From Allacma fusca (lineage: Eukaryota; Arthropoda; Collembola; Symphypleona; Sminthuridae), in the NCBI GenBank assembly GCA_947179485.1, contig OX359247.1, positions 28,434,801-28,498,800 of the forward strand: DNA of 64,000 nt, written 5' to 3'. Below the pieces are notes generated by a model. The model ran no database searches and had not been told where the DNA came from. It worked only from the letters and a program-made list of their open reading frames with translations. Below are positions 24,387 to 39,968 of the stretch, piece after piece; positions within the stretch are counted from its first letter, which is position 1; each line of letters opens with the position of its first letter. Made by a program: the position numbers and the translations under genes.

Positions 24387-27300
24387 CGTTTTCTGGCATG
24401 AATATGCAGATTGGATGAAAGAGATAAATCTGATTTCAAGCTTTCTTGCTCTACAAAAGTCAGATTGAAAGGAAATAAAGATTTCCGCTTGTGAATTTGA
24501 TCTTCAGTTTCGTTTTCATATTCTCTTAAAAGGGTTTCCTGGTTCTTGTGCTCGGTATAAATTTTAGGAGTATGACAGAGAGAGTCAATTGTATACATGG
24601 AGGGTGGATATGTGTGTAATGGGTTGTAGGAATTCACATGGTAACAAGAACATAGATTCATGGGAGCACATCAACTACCAACTTACTACCTATAGATATG
24701 CATAAACGACTAACTTTGTTGTGACAGTATCCTGGAACGGTCCTTGTTACGCTTTTAGGAAATGCCTCGTTATGCTTTCGAGGAACTTCGTATCACACTT
24801 TTGGAGAACCCCTGTTTATATTTGTGTGTATGTGTCGTGTGGGAACTGTAATTCAATTAAGGGGTTTGTTTATTTATGTATATTCAGGTATCTAACTATC
24901 ACGCCTATGTATTGTATATGCATATCCGTTGGAGTACGTTCATTTAAAACATTTTGTCCTACTTGAATTTTCTATAACTATCTATGCATATTGTAATTTA
25001 CTAAATATTTACCGTCTATTCTTGAATGGGAAAATTATTCATTGGATTGATTTTCGTATTGCAGCAATACACAAAAGCATAGTTGTGTTTATGAAGCAAT
25101 AGGAGATCATTTTGTGGGAAGGGTCTCTCGCATGTTTTAATATTGAAGGTAGAGAATTTGAAATTCAATGTAACTTGGAGAGGGGAAAGTTAAATGGAAT
25201 GGGATCATTTTTTTTATTGTCTGTCATTGTAGGAAATTCGAGAACGTGGAAAAAGTATACTCAGTGTATTTCCTATATCTATATGTAGATAATTTGATGT
25301 ATAGATACTACATACATACATAGAGATATATGAGCATGCTTCCACAAACGTGACTTTTCCAAACTTAACTTTTAATACTAATCCTATCAATTGATTAAAG
25401 AGGAGTATGTTTCAAGTTGACTATATTTTTATAATATACTTCCATACATGCTTGAACATTAAGAACTTTTTAATCAAAGGATGTTTGTATTCCTAGGGAG
25501 TAATCAAATATTCAGGAATTGTCATTGATTCGAGTCAGTAATTCTAATTCTGGTTCTCCTTGCTGCCGTTGGTGCACAAATGAAAGGAAAGCACATGTGC
25601 ATTAAATAAATAGTCGTTGGAAACCTACCTCTTTGGTTTTCAAGTACAATTGGATTTAGACGAGCATATAATTCAGAGATGGTAATGGATTGACGTAACA
25701 CATATACATACTTATAGTATATAATTACATATAACTCAGCTCAATAAATTATCTCCAGTTTTGTCGGTACTTTTATGAAATACTATAATGCATTTTGGGG
25801 GGGGGGGGAAATAAAGATATCTATAAAAATACATTTGAGAATATTGTCGAGAACGGTGCTTTGTGTGTCAAGGCTCTAATCACAATAATAGTTTTGAGAG
25901 AGCTAATGTTTTGATGGAGTTCTCTCTATGATGGTGTGGTATGGTATGTGTAGATACATATTTACAGAAATACATACATATATTGTGTAATGTTTGCCTT
26001 CTCTGTCATTGAGAGTTTCGGTATTCGAAGAGTGTTTCGGTAAGAGTGTAGCCCTTTAGATCAAGTACGTTGACATGTGTATGCATGTAAGGGAGCTACT
26101 ACTTCTCCAACAATAAGTATATCTACATTTGGTATGAATCGGTAGATCTCTGTATGTATGGACGGGGTAGGTTGAACTTTAAAAATAACAAAAAGGGAGA
26201 AAATGATGGCAACGGTGGGCCTGAGAGGGACCAAGTGCATTTGATCGATCGCCTCTTTCCTCTCTTTGACTGAATTCATTTCATCTCACTCTTAGCATGC
26301 ATGATTTTAGCAGCTTACGTACATATGTACATACAGGGGATATTTAGGTTCGTAGACATACATATTCGTAAGGAAGTGCATACTTCTTGTATGTATGTAC
26401 ATGTCTGAAGGGCTATATGGTCTAAGGGAATTTCAGCAAAAATAGATAGGAAATAGTTCCTACAGCTTCTTTCGATTCCTTCACTACTATAGTAGCATAA
26501 TAACTTGTTTTTTTCCCCTTGATATTTTTACTTTACTGACCCTATAACGTCATAACGAGCTTTCAGACGTTGTCATAATGTATACATTTGAGGTTGTTCC
26601 TAACTGTGTGCACTTCTGGATGTGGAAAGTTGTATCCCTCTAGGTATACGTATGTAAGTATGGTTGAGCATATTGTGAGATAATTCTTTTGGATGACTTA
26701 GTCCGGAAATGTGATGATTATTGCTCGGATCCAAATACACAAGTATAGTTACGTAGATTGAAGTTCTCTCATGAAAATCCTCATCTGATGGATCATTGTA
26801 TGTATGTATGCAGGAAATTACATGTTGCTTGTGTTATAAGTGCATATGTAGAGTATGGATCAAGTCCTGGCTTATAGAAAGTATCGGCTCTCCTCCCTTC
26901 CACCGTCTCTGTTTAGAATGCGAAATTCGTTGAAAATTTGCAAGAGCCATGTGAATGGATATTCTAGCCTGCTTTTTTATTCGAGCAAGGTATACATTTG
27001 AAACGTGGGCTTTTACTGCATTACATTGGAGAAATGTCTAACTACTACTAGTATAGTGCTACAGCGACAGCTACTACTATTACTACTACTACGACTGCTA
27101 CTGCTACTACTACTACTATGTATTCCATCCATAATACTCATTCTTCTCATTCATTCTCGGGTTTATCAAGTTATGAATATTTGAGTACTCTTGTGAGAAG
27201 TGAACCATGCCTCGACCGCAGGAACTCAATCCTATGCCCTAATAGTAATTTTCATGATTGTAATTCTCCATGTATTTTAATTCTTGTGAAGCAATACGAG

Positions 27301-28400
27301 AGAGTTTTCGGGGGAAATTAATTGAGGACGTTATTAAAACTGAATTCTTTACATGTATGAGGATATCCCGCATATATGTTGGAAGGGACATGTGGATGTA
27401 TGTATGTATGTGTTTGCCCTGAATTTGGATGGAGTGATGATGTAGATCCTGTATACTAATAAAGTATGAGGATTGAGTGGAGTAGTATCATAGTAGCAAT
27501 AGATAGCAACTTATGTTATTTGAAATCTTTCCTTCTAGGATTTCAATGCTACTTATTATGATTATTATTATTATTTCGGGTAAATTTTCTCCAAATGTGT
27601 ATCTATGATTACCTCTGGATCCGCTCAGGGCATGTGGGACGTCAAGATTAATTTTGGGGAATGAAATTAAATTTGTAAAAACCTGAATAACTGGTGATAT
27701 CTATCTACTCATCATGGACACACACTTCCTGTTATTGATATTAGATTTCAAATTAATTTCCTAATTTCTGAACCTTCAGGCCAAGTATATAATTTCATTA
27801 GCAGTAATGACGAGAGTAATATCCAAATATTAGCTTTTCGTACATTTATTACAGTTTGAGAATAAATTTTAAGTAACAGTTTGAGAGTCAATTTTGACAA
27901 GCAGTTTGAGAGTTTTGAGTAAGCGTAAGCGGTAATACATTTGAGATATCTATTTGGAATGAAAATTCCAGATTCCATTGATACTCCATAATTTAATAAT
28001 AATTTTGATACTTACATATATGAACGAAATTAGGTTAGAGTTGGACCCGGGACTTTTTATTACCCCGGGTTTTATTAAATAAAATACACTTGGATACTCC
28101 ATATTGGTAATTACTCTTGACTCTTAGGAATTTATGATGGAATTAATTTAATGATTTGTCTCCATGTGATTTTTTCGAGGAGATTAGATTTGAAATCTGT
28201 TCCGGAAGTGGTATCTTTCTTGGCTCATTTATAGTGTTGATGTAGTTTTTACTGTTGGAATCGTCGTCGTAGACTTACGACGGAGAGGAGATAAGAGTAG
28301 AGTAGTATTCGAAGACGATGGAGATAAAGATAGTATACATTGTATATACATATTATAGGGGGGAAAAATTCAGTCTGTCTATACTTACTTACTGTCTACT

Positions 28401-28403
<3 letters not shown>

Positions 28404-28455
<52 letters not shown>
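28404..28455 (+). repeat. (CT)26 microsatellite
   Basis: Perfect 52-nt run. Confidence 0.97.
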
Positions 28456-28458
<3 letters not shown>

Positions 28459-29348
28459 TGAAGTTGTAAATAGTGTGGAGGGAAAAGCGGAGTTGGAATC
28501 TAGTAGTAAATACATATCTATGCATAGATGCGTCTTGAAAGAGGACGGGAAAAGAACAGGAGTGTTTTATAGGTTTATTTTATGCCTTAAATCGTAGTTG
28601 TTTTTTTCCTAAGGGCTTCACTTACTACTACTTCTACTACTACTACTACACAACACTTGTTTTTTTATAGGAGCTTGCTTCTTGTTTTGCTACAAACACA
28701 TAGACTACACAAAACATAGATACATCGACTCACACTCAGACAGAAGCTACATATGTATGTAGTATAAAAGTTGAGCTTATGTGAGTTTTTTTTGTGAGTG
28801 TGTACTTTTGTATCTAGAATGTTGTGTGTGAGTTTGGGAGAGTGGGTGCGTATACATATGTATGTATGTATTTTGTCGTATGTGTTGTGAATACGTAGGA
28901 ACTGTTTAAATAAAATTATTCAGCTACTGCACCTACTACTACTATAACTAATACTACTAGTATAATAGATACTATGTATAGGAAGCGTATAAGAGTTTGT
29001 TACAGTTGTGTTAAGTGGATGAGAAAGTCTCGAACCTGGAGAGTAGTTGGTGTTATTACGCCATAACAAAGTATGAGATGGGCATCAACCAGTTACGTGT
29101 GTATAATTTTGGAAGGTAACAACAACACATAGTGCGAGAGAAGATTGAGGGAGTTGAAGAAGTGTACAAGAACCGGAGAGTACTACTAGTCTAGGAAGGA
29201 AAGCAGTATGTATTGAGAAAAAAAATACGAGTTTCAATTGTAAACTTTTTTTTTGCTTTTGCCAAAACATGTTTTATGATATGATTGACCATTTTCATCC
29301 GAGTCCTATGGGTATCTTCCATTGCTGACGGCAGTTTTTCAGTTTTTT

Positions 29349-29352
<4 letters not shown>

Positions 29353-29395
<43 letters not shown>
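29353..29395 (+). repeat. (TC)21 microsatellite
   Basis: Uninterrupted run preceded by a T-rich stretch. Confidence 0.96.
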
Positions 29396-29397
<2 letters not shown>

Positions 29398-29770
29398 ACT
29401 GGTGATTTCGAGACTATTGTACTCTATGGGGAGTTTTATGACTTTTATTACACGACTAATGCAAAAACTACCTAGAGGTTTTCTTGCCTTTTTCCTCCAC
29501 TTCTTCGTCGTCTTCTCCGTGTCTGGTTCTTCTCTTCTTCTTGGTAGTCTTGATCGTGCCTTTTACTCTTCTCCCTTTAGAACATCTTCAGGCAGATCCA
29601 AATAGATACACAAAGTTGACTGACTCTCGCATTTTCGGTGTTTTCATATTTGTATCTATGGGATATAGTACAGAGGTATAGGAGTCCACTAGGCTGAGTT
29701 CATGTTTGATCGTGTAGGTATACAAATTTGAGAGGGTTGTATACTTAGGCTGTAGCATTTACTCTACTGA

Positions 29771-29842
29771 TGAGGAGGAAGAAGGAGAAAAAGAAAAAGA
29801 AGAAGAAGGAGATGAAGAAGAAGAAGAAGAAGAGGAGGAGGA
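29771..29842 (+). repeat. GAA/GAG purine-only triplet tract
   Basis: About 70 nt of imperfect GAA, GAG and AAG triplets, almost all purine; the mirror-like purine tract could form triplex DNA. Confidence 0.93.
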
Positions 29843-31988
29843 CGGGTGAAGTAAAAAGTAGTCAGAACCTCCAGCGTTACGTTTAGTTTAGTGAGTGTAA
29901 ATTTACGGTATTCATGTGTGTATGTAATGTTTGTGTATGTGGGACCAAGTTGTTTTTCCCTACATATAAGTATAATATACACAGAGTACATTGGAACATG
30001 ACTAGAGAGAATACTCCTATGCACACCACTTACTCACTCTCCAACTAAACTGGTGTGTATAAGTATATAGGGAGGGAAGAGAAAAAAAGAAGTTGTTTTT
30101 CTCTCAGCTGAACTCGATTTATAATATGGATATGAGAGTCTTGGGATGAAGGAGACGGGAACTCCAAGTTTACCGGCTATGTATGTATGTACATATGTAT
30201 TTATGCACTTATAGACAGTAGGAGTATCTAACTGTGCATTAGTATGTGCTTGTGCTCAAAGGTACGGGCTCTATCCATAGAGTGTGTAATTTACTGTTTG
30301 TGTAGGATGAGCTCTCATGTGTATAGTTGTGTAGCAGTTGTGTGGGTATACAAATTGATGGGATGTTAAGGGCTATGAAGTTGGGTACCTTCATGAGGAG
30401 CTTGTAGTTAGTGACGTTACCTGCATCTACATATGTATGTACATACATAGGTACAAGGAAGAAGAGTCTATATGAGTATCTGTAGGATATGTATATGTAC
30501 ATATGTATTTAGTGTTTCTGTACTGTATGTGTGTTGTTGGATGTACATATGTGGAAACTCTGCATGGTGGGTGAGTAAAAAGTGTAATTGCCTACATGTT
30601 TTCCCTGGTTTATATATTCTACTCTTGTATAGACTTGTACCGATGCATTGCCAGTTTTTGGAGGAACACGTTTCATCTGTATTACCACATAGACATAGAG
30701 CTCTCGACACACCGAGCTTTTCACCCTGACTACTCCATATTTATAAGTGACTTATCAGGCTGAGTCTCCATGCGTATGTATTTCACCCGAAACAACCCAA
30801 GTTAATGTAATAGAAAAATTGTGGAAGAGCCTATTTCTCAGTTTATTGAGAATTTTCTCAACTAGTACGATCTCTCTCTCTCTCTCTCTCTCTCTTTATT
30901 TTTTTTCTCTTATGTGTAGATGTATGTAGATAAACTACATACATATACATATGTAGGTATCTATTCTGTATGCACTTCATACTTCATACATGTCACTCTC
31001 TGCTTCGTGTTCCAATCATCCAACTTCTCGTCAGCCGTTCTTCGCGTTCTGGCTTATTTAATTTTTCCCCCTTTTCTTCCTTAGAGCAGTACTAGCACTT
31101 CTTATTTCTCGAGACTCTCTCTCTCTCTCTTTCTTACTCTCTCTCTCTCTCCCCTGAATTATCATTGAATTACTCTTTATGAACCAACTTTTTTACATTT
31201 ATGGGACACTGAGTTGTGGCTGATTCTGTATATGTGATAATAATAATGGTCGTAGTTGAAGTGCACGTGTATCATTGAGATGTGACTACATAGACCATAT
31301 GTAGATTACATGAAAGTCTCTGTGTATATGGAGGTTTACCAGAGATCTTGTTAAATTTGTTTTTTACTATGTAGATATGTATGTCATCTATATATTTCAT
31401 CTAGGTCAAAACTTTACGGAGTTTGGATAAATTGCATTTATAAAATATTGTTCAAGCTCTCCTTCTCAACATTTCCCTGATCCAAGTTTGGGCGGTCAGC
31501 ATCTTTCAACTTTAATGTTATACGATTGTAGTTTCCCTCCCCCTCCCCCATCTCTCTCTCTCTCTTCCACATATTGCATACATTGTAAAAAAAATGAGAA
31601 GTGAGTAAAAAGTAAAGTTTTTACTACTCACTCCACCCCGAAATATTTTTTATCACAAAGATGCTTCCCTCGTATATTCCTATGTAAGTATGTTTATATA
31701 TGTGGGTGTAATAATAATAATAAGAAGTAAGGACACGTATAATGTGTGAGCGTGTTTTGTACAAGTTGCATCCTCAGGGGAGAACATTGTCGTACTTCTG
31801 TGGTGGGGGTACAAGTTTCGGGGTAGCTGTAGTAGTAGTTGTATATTGTGCATGAATAGAAGGAAATGTCAGTGGATATTGTGAGCATATCTGTAGAAAA
31901 GTAAAGAAGGCTAAAACCAAAACCAATATTTATGGGTGAGACAGAAAGAGTTAAATGAAAACTTTGCATAGAAAGGAGAGGGAAAAAA

Positions 31989-32005
31989 GGAGAGAGAGAG
32001 AGAGA

Positions 32006-32060
<55 letters not shown>
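31989..32060 (+). repeat. (GA)n microsatellite, about 72 nt
   Basis: Longest GA-oriented tract on the plus strand, with AGAAGAG interruptions. Confidence 0.96.
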
Positions 32061-32061
<1 letters not shown>

Positions 32062-35000
32062 TGAAAAGTTTTGTCAGAAATAGTTCAACCACGTTTTTCA
32101 CTAACTCAGTTTATAGATGGTGAGTGGTTATGAGCCTTGCACTATTATGTACGTACAAACGGGGATCGAAGGAGCAAGTGATACACAGTGGCGAAGGAAA
32201 AGTTAACTTTAAGAGGGTATAGAAATAGACGGATACTTATGTCATTATATGTATATATGTAAGTATAAGTGACTCTGTATGAATGAATGTCATAACTTGT
32301 AATATCCCTCTTATGTACGCTTGAATTGGAGACGGGAGCTTATTTTAAGGAAATTTCCTACTTTTATTGTCCTAATGAGTTTGAGTATATAAATGATGGA
32401 AATGTCTGTGTGAATGTATGGTTGCATGACCTGGACTACTATAGTTATGTATATAGGGAGTTGACGAAGGGAAAGGGAAAGGCTCGGCATGGGATTTATG
32501 TGAGGGGCATATCAGCCTCGTTTATTCTGCCGACATAATAATAATGATTCGGAGGTAATCCGTATTAAAGCTACTACTAAGCTCTGGACTACCACTCTAT
32601 GGAAATAATCAGGCTACAAAAGCTTTTTTTTTCTCCTTGAAGATTAAGATACGTATGGGTGCGTACTGAAAGGCTGTAATGTCAAAAGTAAAAATAAGGT
32701 AACTATACACTTTTACTATACGGGAAGAACATTAGCTTGGTTTTTTGACCTAATCTTATAACGGTAGATAACTATTTACTACTACGTACGTGCATGAGGG
32801 GAAGTATATATTGGGATCATCTATATAGCATGTATAACTATCTATGTATGTATATATACGGGAGGAGAGGAAGAGGAAAAAGCCTAGGAAAAAATGGGTA
32901 AAAGTGAATTGAGAAAAAATGTGAATTTTATGATTTTCTGCCTATGTCTACTTTAAGGAAATTATGGTGACCTAGCATTTTTAGTTTTGTCTCCGATTTC
33001 GCCATCCTTTCCCTCGAACCTTACTCTTGTGCACTAAAAGTTGCCAGACTTTTTATGAAATATGACAGCACCCTAGACCTTTTATTACCTACGTGGGACT
33101 TGGAGAGAGAATGGATGTTCGTTTTGGAGGTGAATCAAGGTTCTCCAAGGAATTTATTACGGGTAGAGGAGCAGCAGCAGCAGCAGCAGCACTGGTAGTC
33201 TTCGTACTAGTTACAGTCCTAGCTAGCAAAAGGAAAACTCAAAAGTGTGTACGACGACAGAGCTAACATGTTGGTTTGTGTATACGTATAGGCGTAAGTA
33301 TCTGCGAATTCAAAATGGATATGTGTACATAATTATATATATTTAATATCGTACGGGGTACTTTCTATAGAAAAACATTTTTTCGGAGGGAAATGTGCTA
33401 TCTTATGTATCTACATATGTAAAAGTACCTATTTGTACACATGTACATAAAGTCATAAGAATTGAAGAGAAATTGTTATGTAGGCCCTTCATTGCTTGAG
33501 CACTATCTTATTGCTCGCAATAGCGACTCCTCTATGCAACATGGATGGAGAAGGTTACAAAATGTGGAATTGACATTTGTAAATGTGAACAGAATAGTGG
33601 GTACAGATGCCCCAGTAGAACGACAATGCACATATTAGATATATGTACATACCTACATAAATATGTGTATGTCATAGCTGTTCCAGAGAATTTATTCGTG
33701 TGTGAGTTAAAAAAAATGCTGTTGTGTACTGTAGTCTGTATCTGTGCATTGATATCTATATTTGTATGATATGCATTCCCACGTTTGTATCTATGTATGT
33801 GTGTGTGTGTACACTCGTAGGTATGTTAAAAATTGAACATTTGTGTTCAGTCTTGTGAAGGGAAAAATGTTTGAAACAAGTTCTGTGATGTGTGAATAAA
33901 TGTTGATGTCAATGTTGGATCGATGAGGACGAAATCGTAACAAATCGGAGGAGAGAGAGAGAGGGAGAGAGTACATTGAAAAATATTTTAAGATAGACAG
34001 GTGGATATGATTTTGCGTTCTCCAGTCACTTGCCATCATCACGTAGTTATGCCGTACCTTTGGAGTAGTATTAAAGTTCAAGAGATGATGAGTAGCATGA
34101 GTGGTTGACAGAGGCACACACGGACACTCTGTAATATGAACGTTTTGGAGAGATGAGATAAAGCGAGTGAGTGAGAGAGAGAGAGAGAGAGACAGGAATA
34201 GGGAAGGGAGGGGGGACGGATAGAAAAATGAAACTACGGATACTATGCACTTGTGGAAGATCTAGTAGTAGTAGAGTAGTGTAAGAATCGAACGTTGAGA
34301 GGGATAAAATCCGGTGAGAAGAGTGGAAGAAAATGTCATACGCTTCCTGTAGATTTTAAAATCATCATCATCATCATCATCTGATCGCATACTTTTCCTC
34401 CTCTTCTTCTTCTTCATCTTCCGCATCCTTCTCCGCTGCTTTTCTTCTCAGACCATCTTAAGGCCAGAGGATTTGTTCTGAGTTTCTAAAGATACGGATG
34501 AAGCGACTAGTACCAGTAGCAGAGGTTAGTCGTCTTAGTTACATTTGCGTTCATCCAAGTCTTTGATCAAACCAAATCCTACCATTGTACATCCATACAC
34601 ATATATATCTAAACTACAAAGAATTCTCCCATCAAATTCTACCAAGGGACTTTCTACATATAGAATTATATACATACATCCACACTTACGTACATTCATA
34701 CGTATAAGTACATGTGACGGAGCATACTTATACTTAAATAGCATACTGACAAAGTAGATTTCTACATGAGACACTTACATATAAAAGGTAGAAACATCCA
34801 GAGTTGCAAGGTTACTATAGGTACCATTGTGTGCTCTTCTATTTGATGTTTGCAAACACACAATGGCTACTTCTACCTGGACCAACTACTAGTAGTAGTA
34901 GTAGTACTTACGACAAAAACGGAAATCACAACGGTGAAAATAATCCACTGCTTTCATATTCCATCGATACTTGTACAAACATATAGATACCTAGATGTAT

Positions 35001-35606
35001 AATTATATAGGTATCTATATCTTCCTCCGGTTTCCTATGTACCTCTTATTTGTACCAGCAAAAAAAAAATCGTGGGTGTGTGTGTGTGTGTGTGTGTACT
35101 TGACTGTATTAGTAGGGGTAGTAGGAGTAGGAGTAGTGGCAGTGTAGTAGTACCTATGCTGACAAAGCCTGGTAGAATCCGAATGAGAATTTACTGTCTG
35201 GTACCTATCGGGTTCCCACCACGTTGAGGAGTATATAAAATGATTGGTATTTACATACACATGAAAAGTTGGCAGAAGTGGTGGGGAAAAATATGAGAAG
35301 ATAATATGGGGAATGAAGAGGAAAAAAAAGGGAAAAGGGAAAATCATGATCTTTGTGGTGAAGTAAAAATTTTGTTCTGTGGTTCATCTTGTTCCAGTGA
35401 ACATGAAGAAGACGAAAGAGGGTATGTATGTATGTACCCTATGTATGTATGCACACAGTGCTTATGATAAATGACTTGGATGCGGGTTGAAAAGAGAATG
35501 TAATGAAACGTGGCATAATGAAGCAGACTACATGGAAATGAGGACCTGTTCTTCTTCTTCTTCGTTTTTCCTTTACTATTGCTTGTTCCTCTGTTCCAGT
35601 CTCTGT

Positions 35607-35608
<2 letters not shown>

Positions 35609-35650
<42 letters not shown>
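35609..35650 (+). repeat. (TC)21 microsatellite
   Basis: Perfect 42-nt run. Confidence 0.97.
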
Positions 35651-35655
<5 letters not shown>

Positions 35656-36355
35656 GTATGTCTTCCCTTGAGCTCGGGATCTTCTTTAACTGGTTCTTTT
35701 TTCGTCTTCTTCTTTTCCAGCAGTGCTTAGCTCGTCATCTTGTTGTATGGTTGTGTGTTGGAAAAAGTCCTTAAGGGATATTTTTTTGTGTACACTTGAG
35801 AGTAATAGTTACATGGGAAAGCAACCCTTTGAGAGTGCTGGGTAAAAAGATCCCTTTTGGCCCCTTGCTTGATGATCTTTTGTTGAGATTCTTTATAACT
35901 ATGAGCCTCAGGGTGAATCACGACATCGGAGATTAACAGCTGTAAAAACAGTGAACATGGAAAAGATGAGACAACAGAAAAAGTTTTTTTTATATATATG
36001 TATATATATATATATATTGACTACACGACGGAAAAAAAAAATTCATGGAGAGATGGAAATTAACACAGTTTTCCTTTAGTTGTGGATGTAGTAGTAAGGT
36101 ACATAGGCTTTATATTATATGGTACTTTGTATTTAAAGACCTTTTGTGTGCACTCCGTCTCTGTACTATGTGTATGCAATCTGGCCGTGTCTGTGTTTTC
36201 TCAGTTTGGATAGTGTAAGAACCTTCCTTCCACCCCCGCTTTTCGTGCTCAAGTTGTTTGAGAAACTCCTTTTGCCCCTCTCGCACTCTTTTTACTCTTT
36301 ACGATATTTACTACAACCCAGCAAAGTAACATTCATATGCGCATTCACACACATA

Positions 36356-36413
36356 CACTCACTCACTCACTCACTCACTCTCACACACACACAAACACAC
36401 ACACACACACACA
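36356..36413 (+). repeat. (ACTC)n(AC)n microsatellite
   Basis: ACTC tetranucleotides give way to AC dinucleotides. Confidence 0.95.
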
Positions 36414-38872
36414 TGGGGTTTCATTTGTTGGATCTTTTCTTTCTTTCTTTTTTTTTACTATTGTTATACCACATAACAATGTATAGTCACAGGTTTACAG
36501 GTTTTTATTCAATAGGTTTTTAGTATAATGAGCATGATGCTCAGTGAGGTGAGGAGATATTATTTAAAATTATATGAGCTTTTAGTATGTGGGATATAGA
36601 CTTTCAAATGGGAATTGGTTTGGAGTTGCTGGAGAAACCAAGGGAGAGTGAGTGAGAGAGAGAGAGAGAGAGAGAGACGTGCGTGAATAGACAAGTGCGT
36701 AGATTAATATGTATTCATCTATATATAGATATTTAGGTATGTATAAGTAAATGAAAATGTGCGTTCAATGAGTCCACCACGCGAAAAGACATCATCCACA
36801 CATACACACACACACACACACGCATTTATATGAAAACACACGTATGTACATATGTGCATACACACATACACACGCACACTCACACTCACACATTGTGACG
36901 TGTCTTTAGATATTTAAGCTTCAACTTGGTTATTGTGTGGATGTATTTATGTGAAACTATTATGGGAATGTATGCATATGAGTTGAGTTCGTATGTAGCC
37001 TCCGTGTAATTGAGATAATAGTTATTTCAGTATGTAAGGAGTTAAAAGAGTATGTGTGAGTATGTGTGTGTGTGTATTGTGCATGTATGTACATATAGTG
37101 TTGTGATGTGTCCTGGAACTAATGTGTGTAAAGGAACGTCATGGAATCATTTGGTCATCATATATGGAGACTAAATATGTGTACTTGTAAGTATATGGAA
37201 CCGTCCATGTATAGTATAGAAGTATGAGTTGTTGTACTTATATATAACGTACTATTCAAGGACTTATCAATGCTGTAATAGTCTTCGTTATTATGATTGT
37301 TCAAACCAGACGTGGGGTATACAACGGAAGAAAAGGATTGGAAGGCACACACGCCTGACTTGTGCGACTATTAATACAAGCTGAAGGGAGCATTTACTTG
37401 AATTGAATCGTATTAATTGGATATTTTTTCCCTAACTCTTTCAGCTGTGCACAGGAACTGTAGGCTGTAGTAGAGGAAAAATACTGCATGTACCTATGCA
37501 TGGCCGTCAATTCATCATTTATTCCGTATTGGATTATCGACGTCTGGAAAGTTTGCCCCTTGCTCCTCCATTCCTGTTATACTTATATGTATATAATCAT
37601 GCATGGAACTATTTCCCTATAGTTTCCCTTGTATATCTTTATTATTATATGTAGATACATACCCTTTCCCTTGAACATTTAATTTTGTTTTTCCCGTGTG
37701 CACACAGCACCTTCTTCTTTCTCTTCTCATTAGTTTTTTCTTTATTATTATTTTCTCTTGTGTACAGTAATAAAATCATCATGATGGACAAACACATGTG
37801 CATGCATTCTGAGACATACATTAATTACATGCATCTTATGTTTACTAACATTTATTAGTTATTTATGTATTTTTATTGGGCATTGATTGATTCTCTGGAG
37901 TTGATGGGTTTGGGGGGAGCTTGATTGAAATTTTATTTTAGGGTAAATTTAGTCACACTTGAATTCTATAATTGAGTCTACGATACATACTATTTGAAGT
38001 ACATAAGCCAATTTAACAATTACGACTGTTATAGTGTAGGCTGTACCTGCATAAGGATAGTAGTATGGATTGAGCGTATCTATGTTCGTTCAATATGGAA
38101 AAACTACTGCTTCTATTTGGTTTTTGTCTATTTGCGTATGAATAAATGACAAGTTTGTGGAAGTGGACTTTGTGAGTTTGCAAACAAACAATCCTATGAT
38201 TATATAGATATATAGGTTAATATTTAGACTGAAATTGACTGGAGGAGTGTGGCTATCGATATATAGGTAGGTAGTTGTGGGTTTGTAGGGATGGTTGGAG
38301 CCAAGTTGGAGGGAAGGAAAGGATTGGGAGGACGTAGAGCATTGGATGGATTTGAAAAATTTATAACGGGTTGAATATTTCATTTGGCTGAGTTGTTATT
38401 GAAGTTCATATGTGGGGTTATGCGAATTACTGATATTATTATTTATTGATGAATTATTTAGATTGTCATGCGTTCTTCTTCTTCTCCTCTTCTGCTACTA
38501 CTACTACCACTGGAAATTTACTATACTATTGGTTTCGTATCATCTATGCTATATACACATATATGTCTGTAGATAAACTTATTAATAGCTTACCTGTCTT
38601 CTATTATGCTTGTACACCCCATGACTTTATGCCAGGAAGACTTTTCTCGGGAAATATTAATGTGTGTGTACAGTTGTAATGTCAAGTTACATACATAGAT
38701 ATACATACATACATGTGGATATGAAATTATGTAAATATGCCTAATAATACGTGTCCCTATCGTTCGTATCGCGTGTTAGAAGGAGGGAGGTTCTGCTGGA
38801 CTAGTTTCAGTTCTCCCCTCGTATTGGATTGATGTACGGGGTTATTTTCCAGAAGAAGTGTGTGAGACCGAT

Positions 38873-38899
38873 GGGGGTGGGTGAGGGGGGGGGGTAGGG
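38873..38899 (+). repeat. G-run cluster (G-quadruplex motif)
   Basis: Runs of 5, 3, 10 and 3 G separated by 1-3 nt meet the usual G3+N1-7 rule on the sense strand. Confidence 0.8.
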
Positions 38900-39654
38900 A
38901 AGAAGAGCAGTAAAATGTCGTCAAAACCATAACCATATATGATTTGAATAGCTACTCAAAATATAGGGGGGGGGGAAACTTGATTGAATATGAAAATACA
39001 CTTGAGGAATCTCTGTCTACAGTATATGAGAATTGCAAGTTATTGAGTAAATATTTGCAACGGGAGGAAAAATAATAGGAAAAGTATCGATTCCCGGTTC
39101 CAATCATCCAAATAAAACTCCTCGCAAAAAGTTGATGCTTGTGAGATATAATTGTCCATAGTACAGCGTACTTGCTATTAATACAGCCCTTTTCTTTCAA
39201 ACCTGATTATATTACTGATCGAGTAATTATGAGTAAGTTGTGTAAGGCGAGGAATTAAAATAATTCTTTACCAAAGAGTCCTTGGCGAGGGATCCCTTGG
39301 TTTGGAAATTTTGCTTATTGTTACACAGTCATTAATTTCCATGTAATTGTTTGTACTAAATTTGGCAAGCTCTGGGATTGGTAAGAGGAAGTCGTAGCTC
39401 GTTTTACTTTGTCCAGGTAATTATTATGATTGTACTTTTAATGTGATGAATCATTTTTGAGTAAATGTATGTACATATGTAGAATATGTAATTAAGTATG
39501 TAATATACAGACCCTCAGACCCCGTACCGTAATTATTTGCAAATCTGATCAAGACCCTGATTCAGAATTTTGGAAGGTTTTTTAGTTAGCAAAATGAGCA
39601 TGTAATTATGTAAGGAAATATGTGAAACCTTTGGAGAAATATTTTTAGGGAGTG

Positions 39655-39685
<31 letters not shown>

Positions 39686-39968
39686 TAACTTTCTACCTTA
39701 TCCTATAATTATGGCTTTCTCAAAAAGAGATATGGAGAGTGGGGAGGGGAATGATTTTTAGAGAAGACAGGAGACAAGACTCTAATGGGAAACGCGAACT
39801 TGCACTTTCCACATGAATAAATCATTGCATGTTTTTCAGCTTTGCAAATGCTACAGCTTTTTAGCCTTGACTTTCCTTTTCTCCCTTCCTTTTGTATAAG
39901 TATAGGACTTCTTGGAGATGGAGAGATAACCGCCGTACCTTCATAAGTAGTTCAACTTTATTTTTCTA

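Noticed and set aside
28031-28070. Short inverted repeat around ACCCGGG...CCCGGGT
   Set aside because: A 7-bp stem with an 11-12 nt loop and no neighbouring gene end; too little to call a regulatory structure.
32326-32538. 70-codon ORF of mixed composition
   Set aside because: No acceptor or donor fits, and no recognisable motif; consistent with chance in 64 kb.
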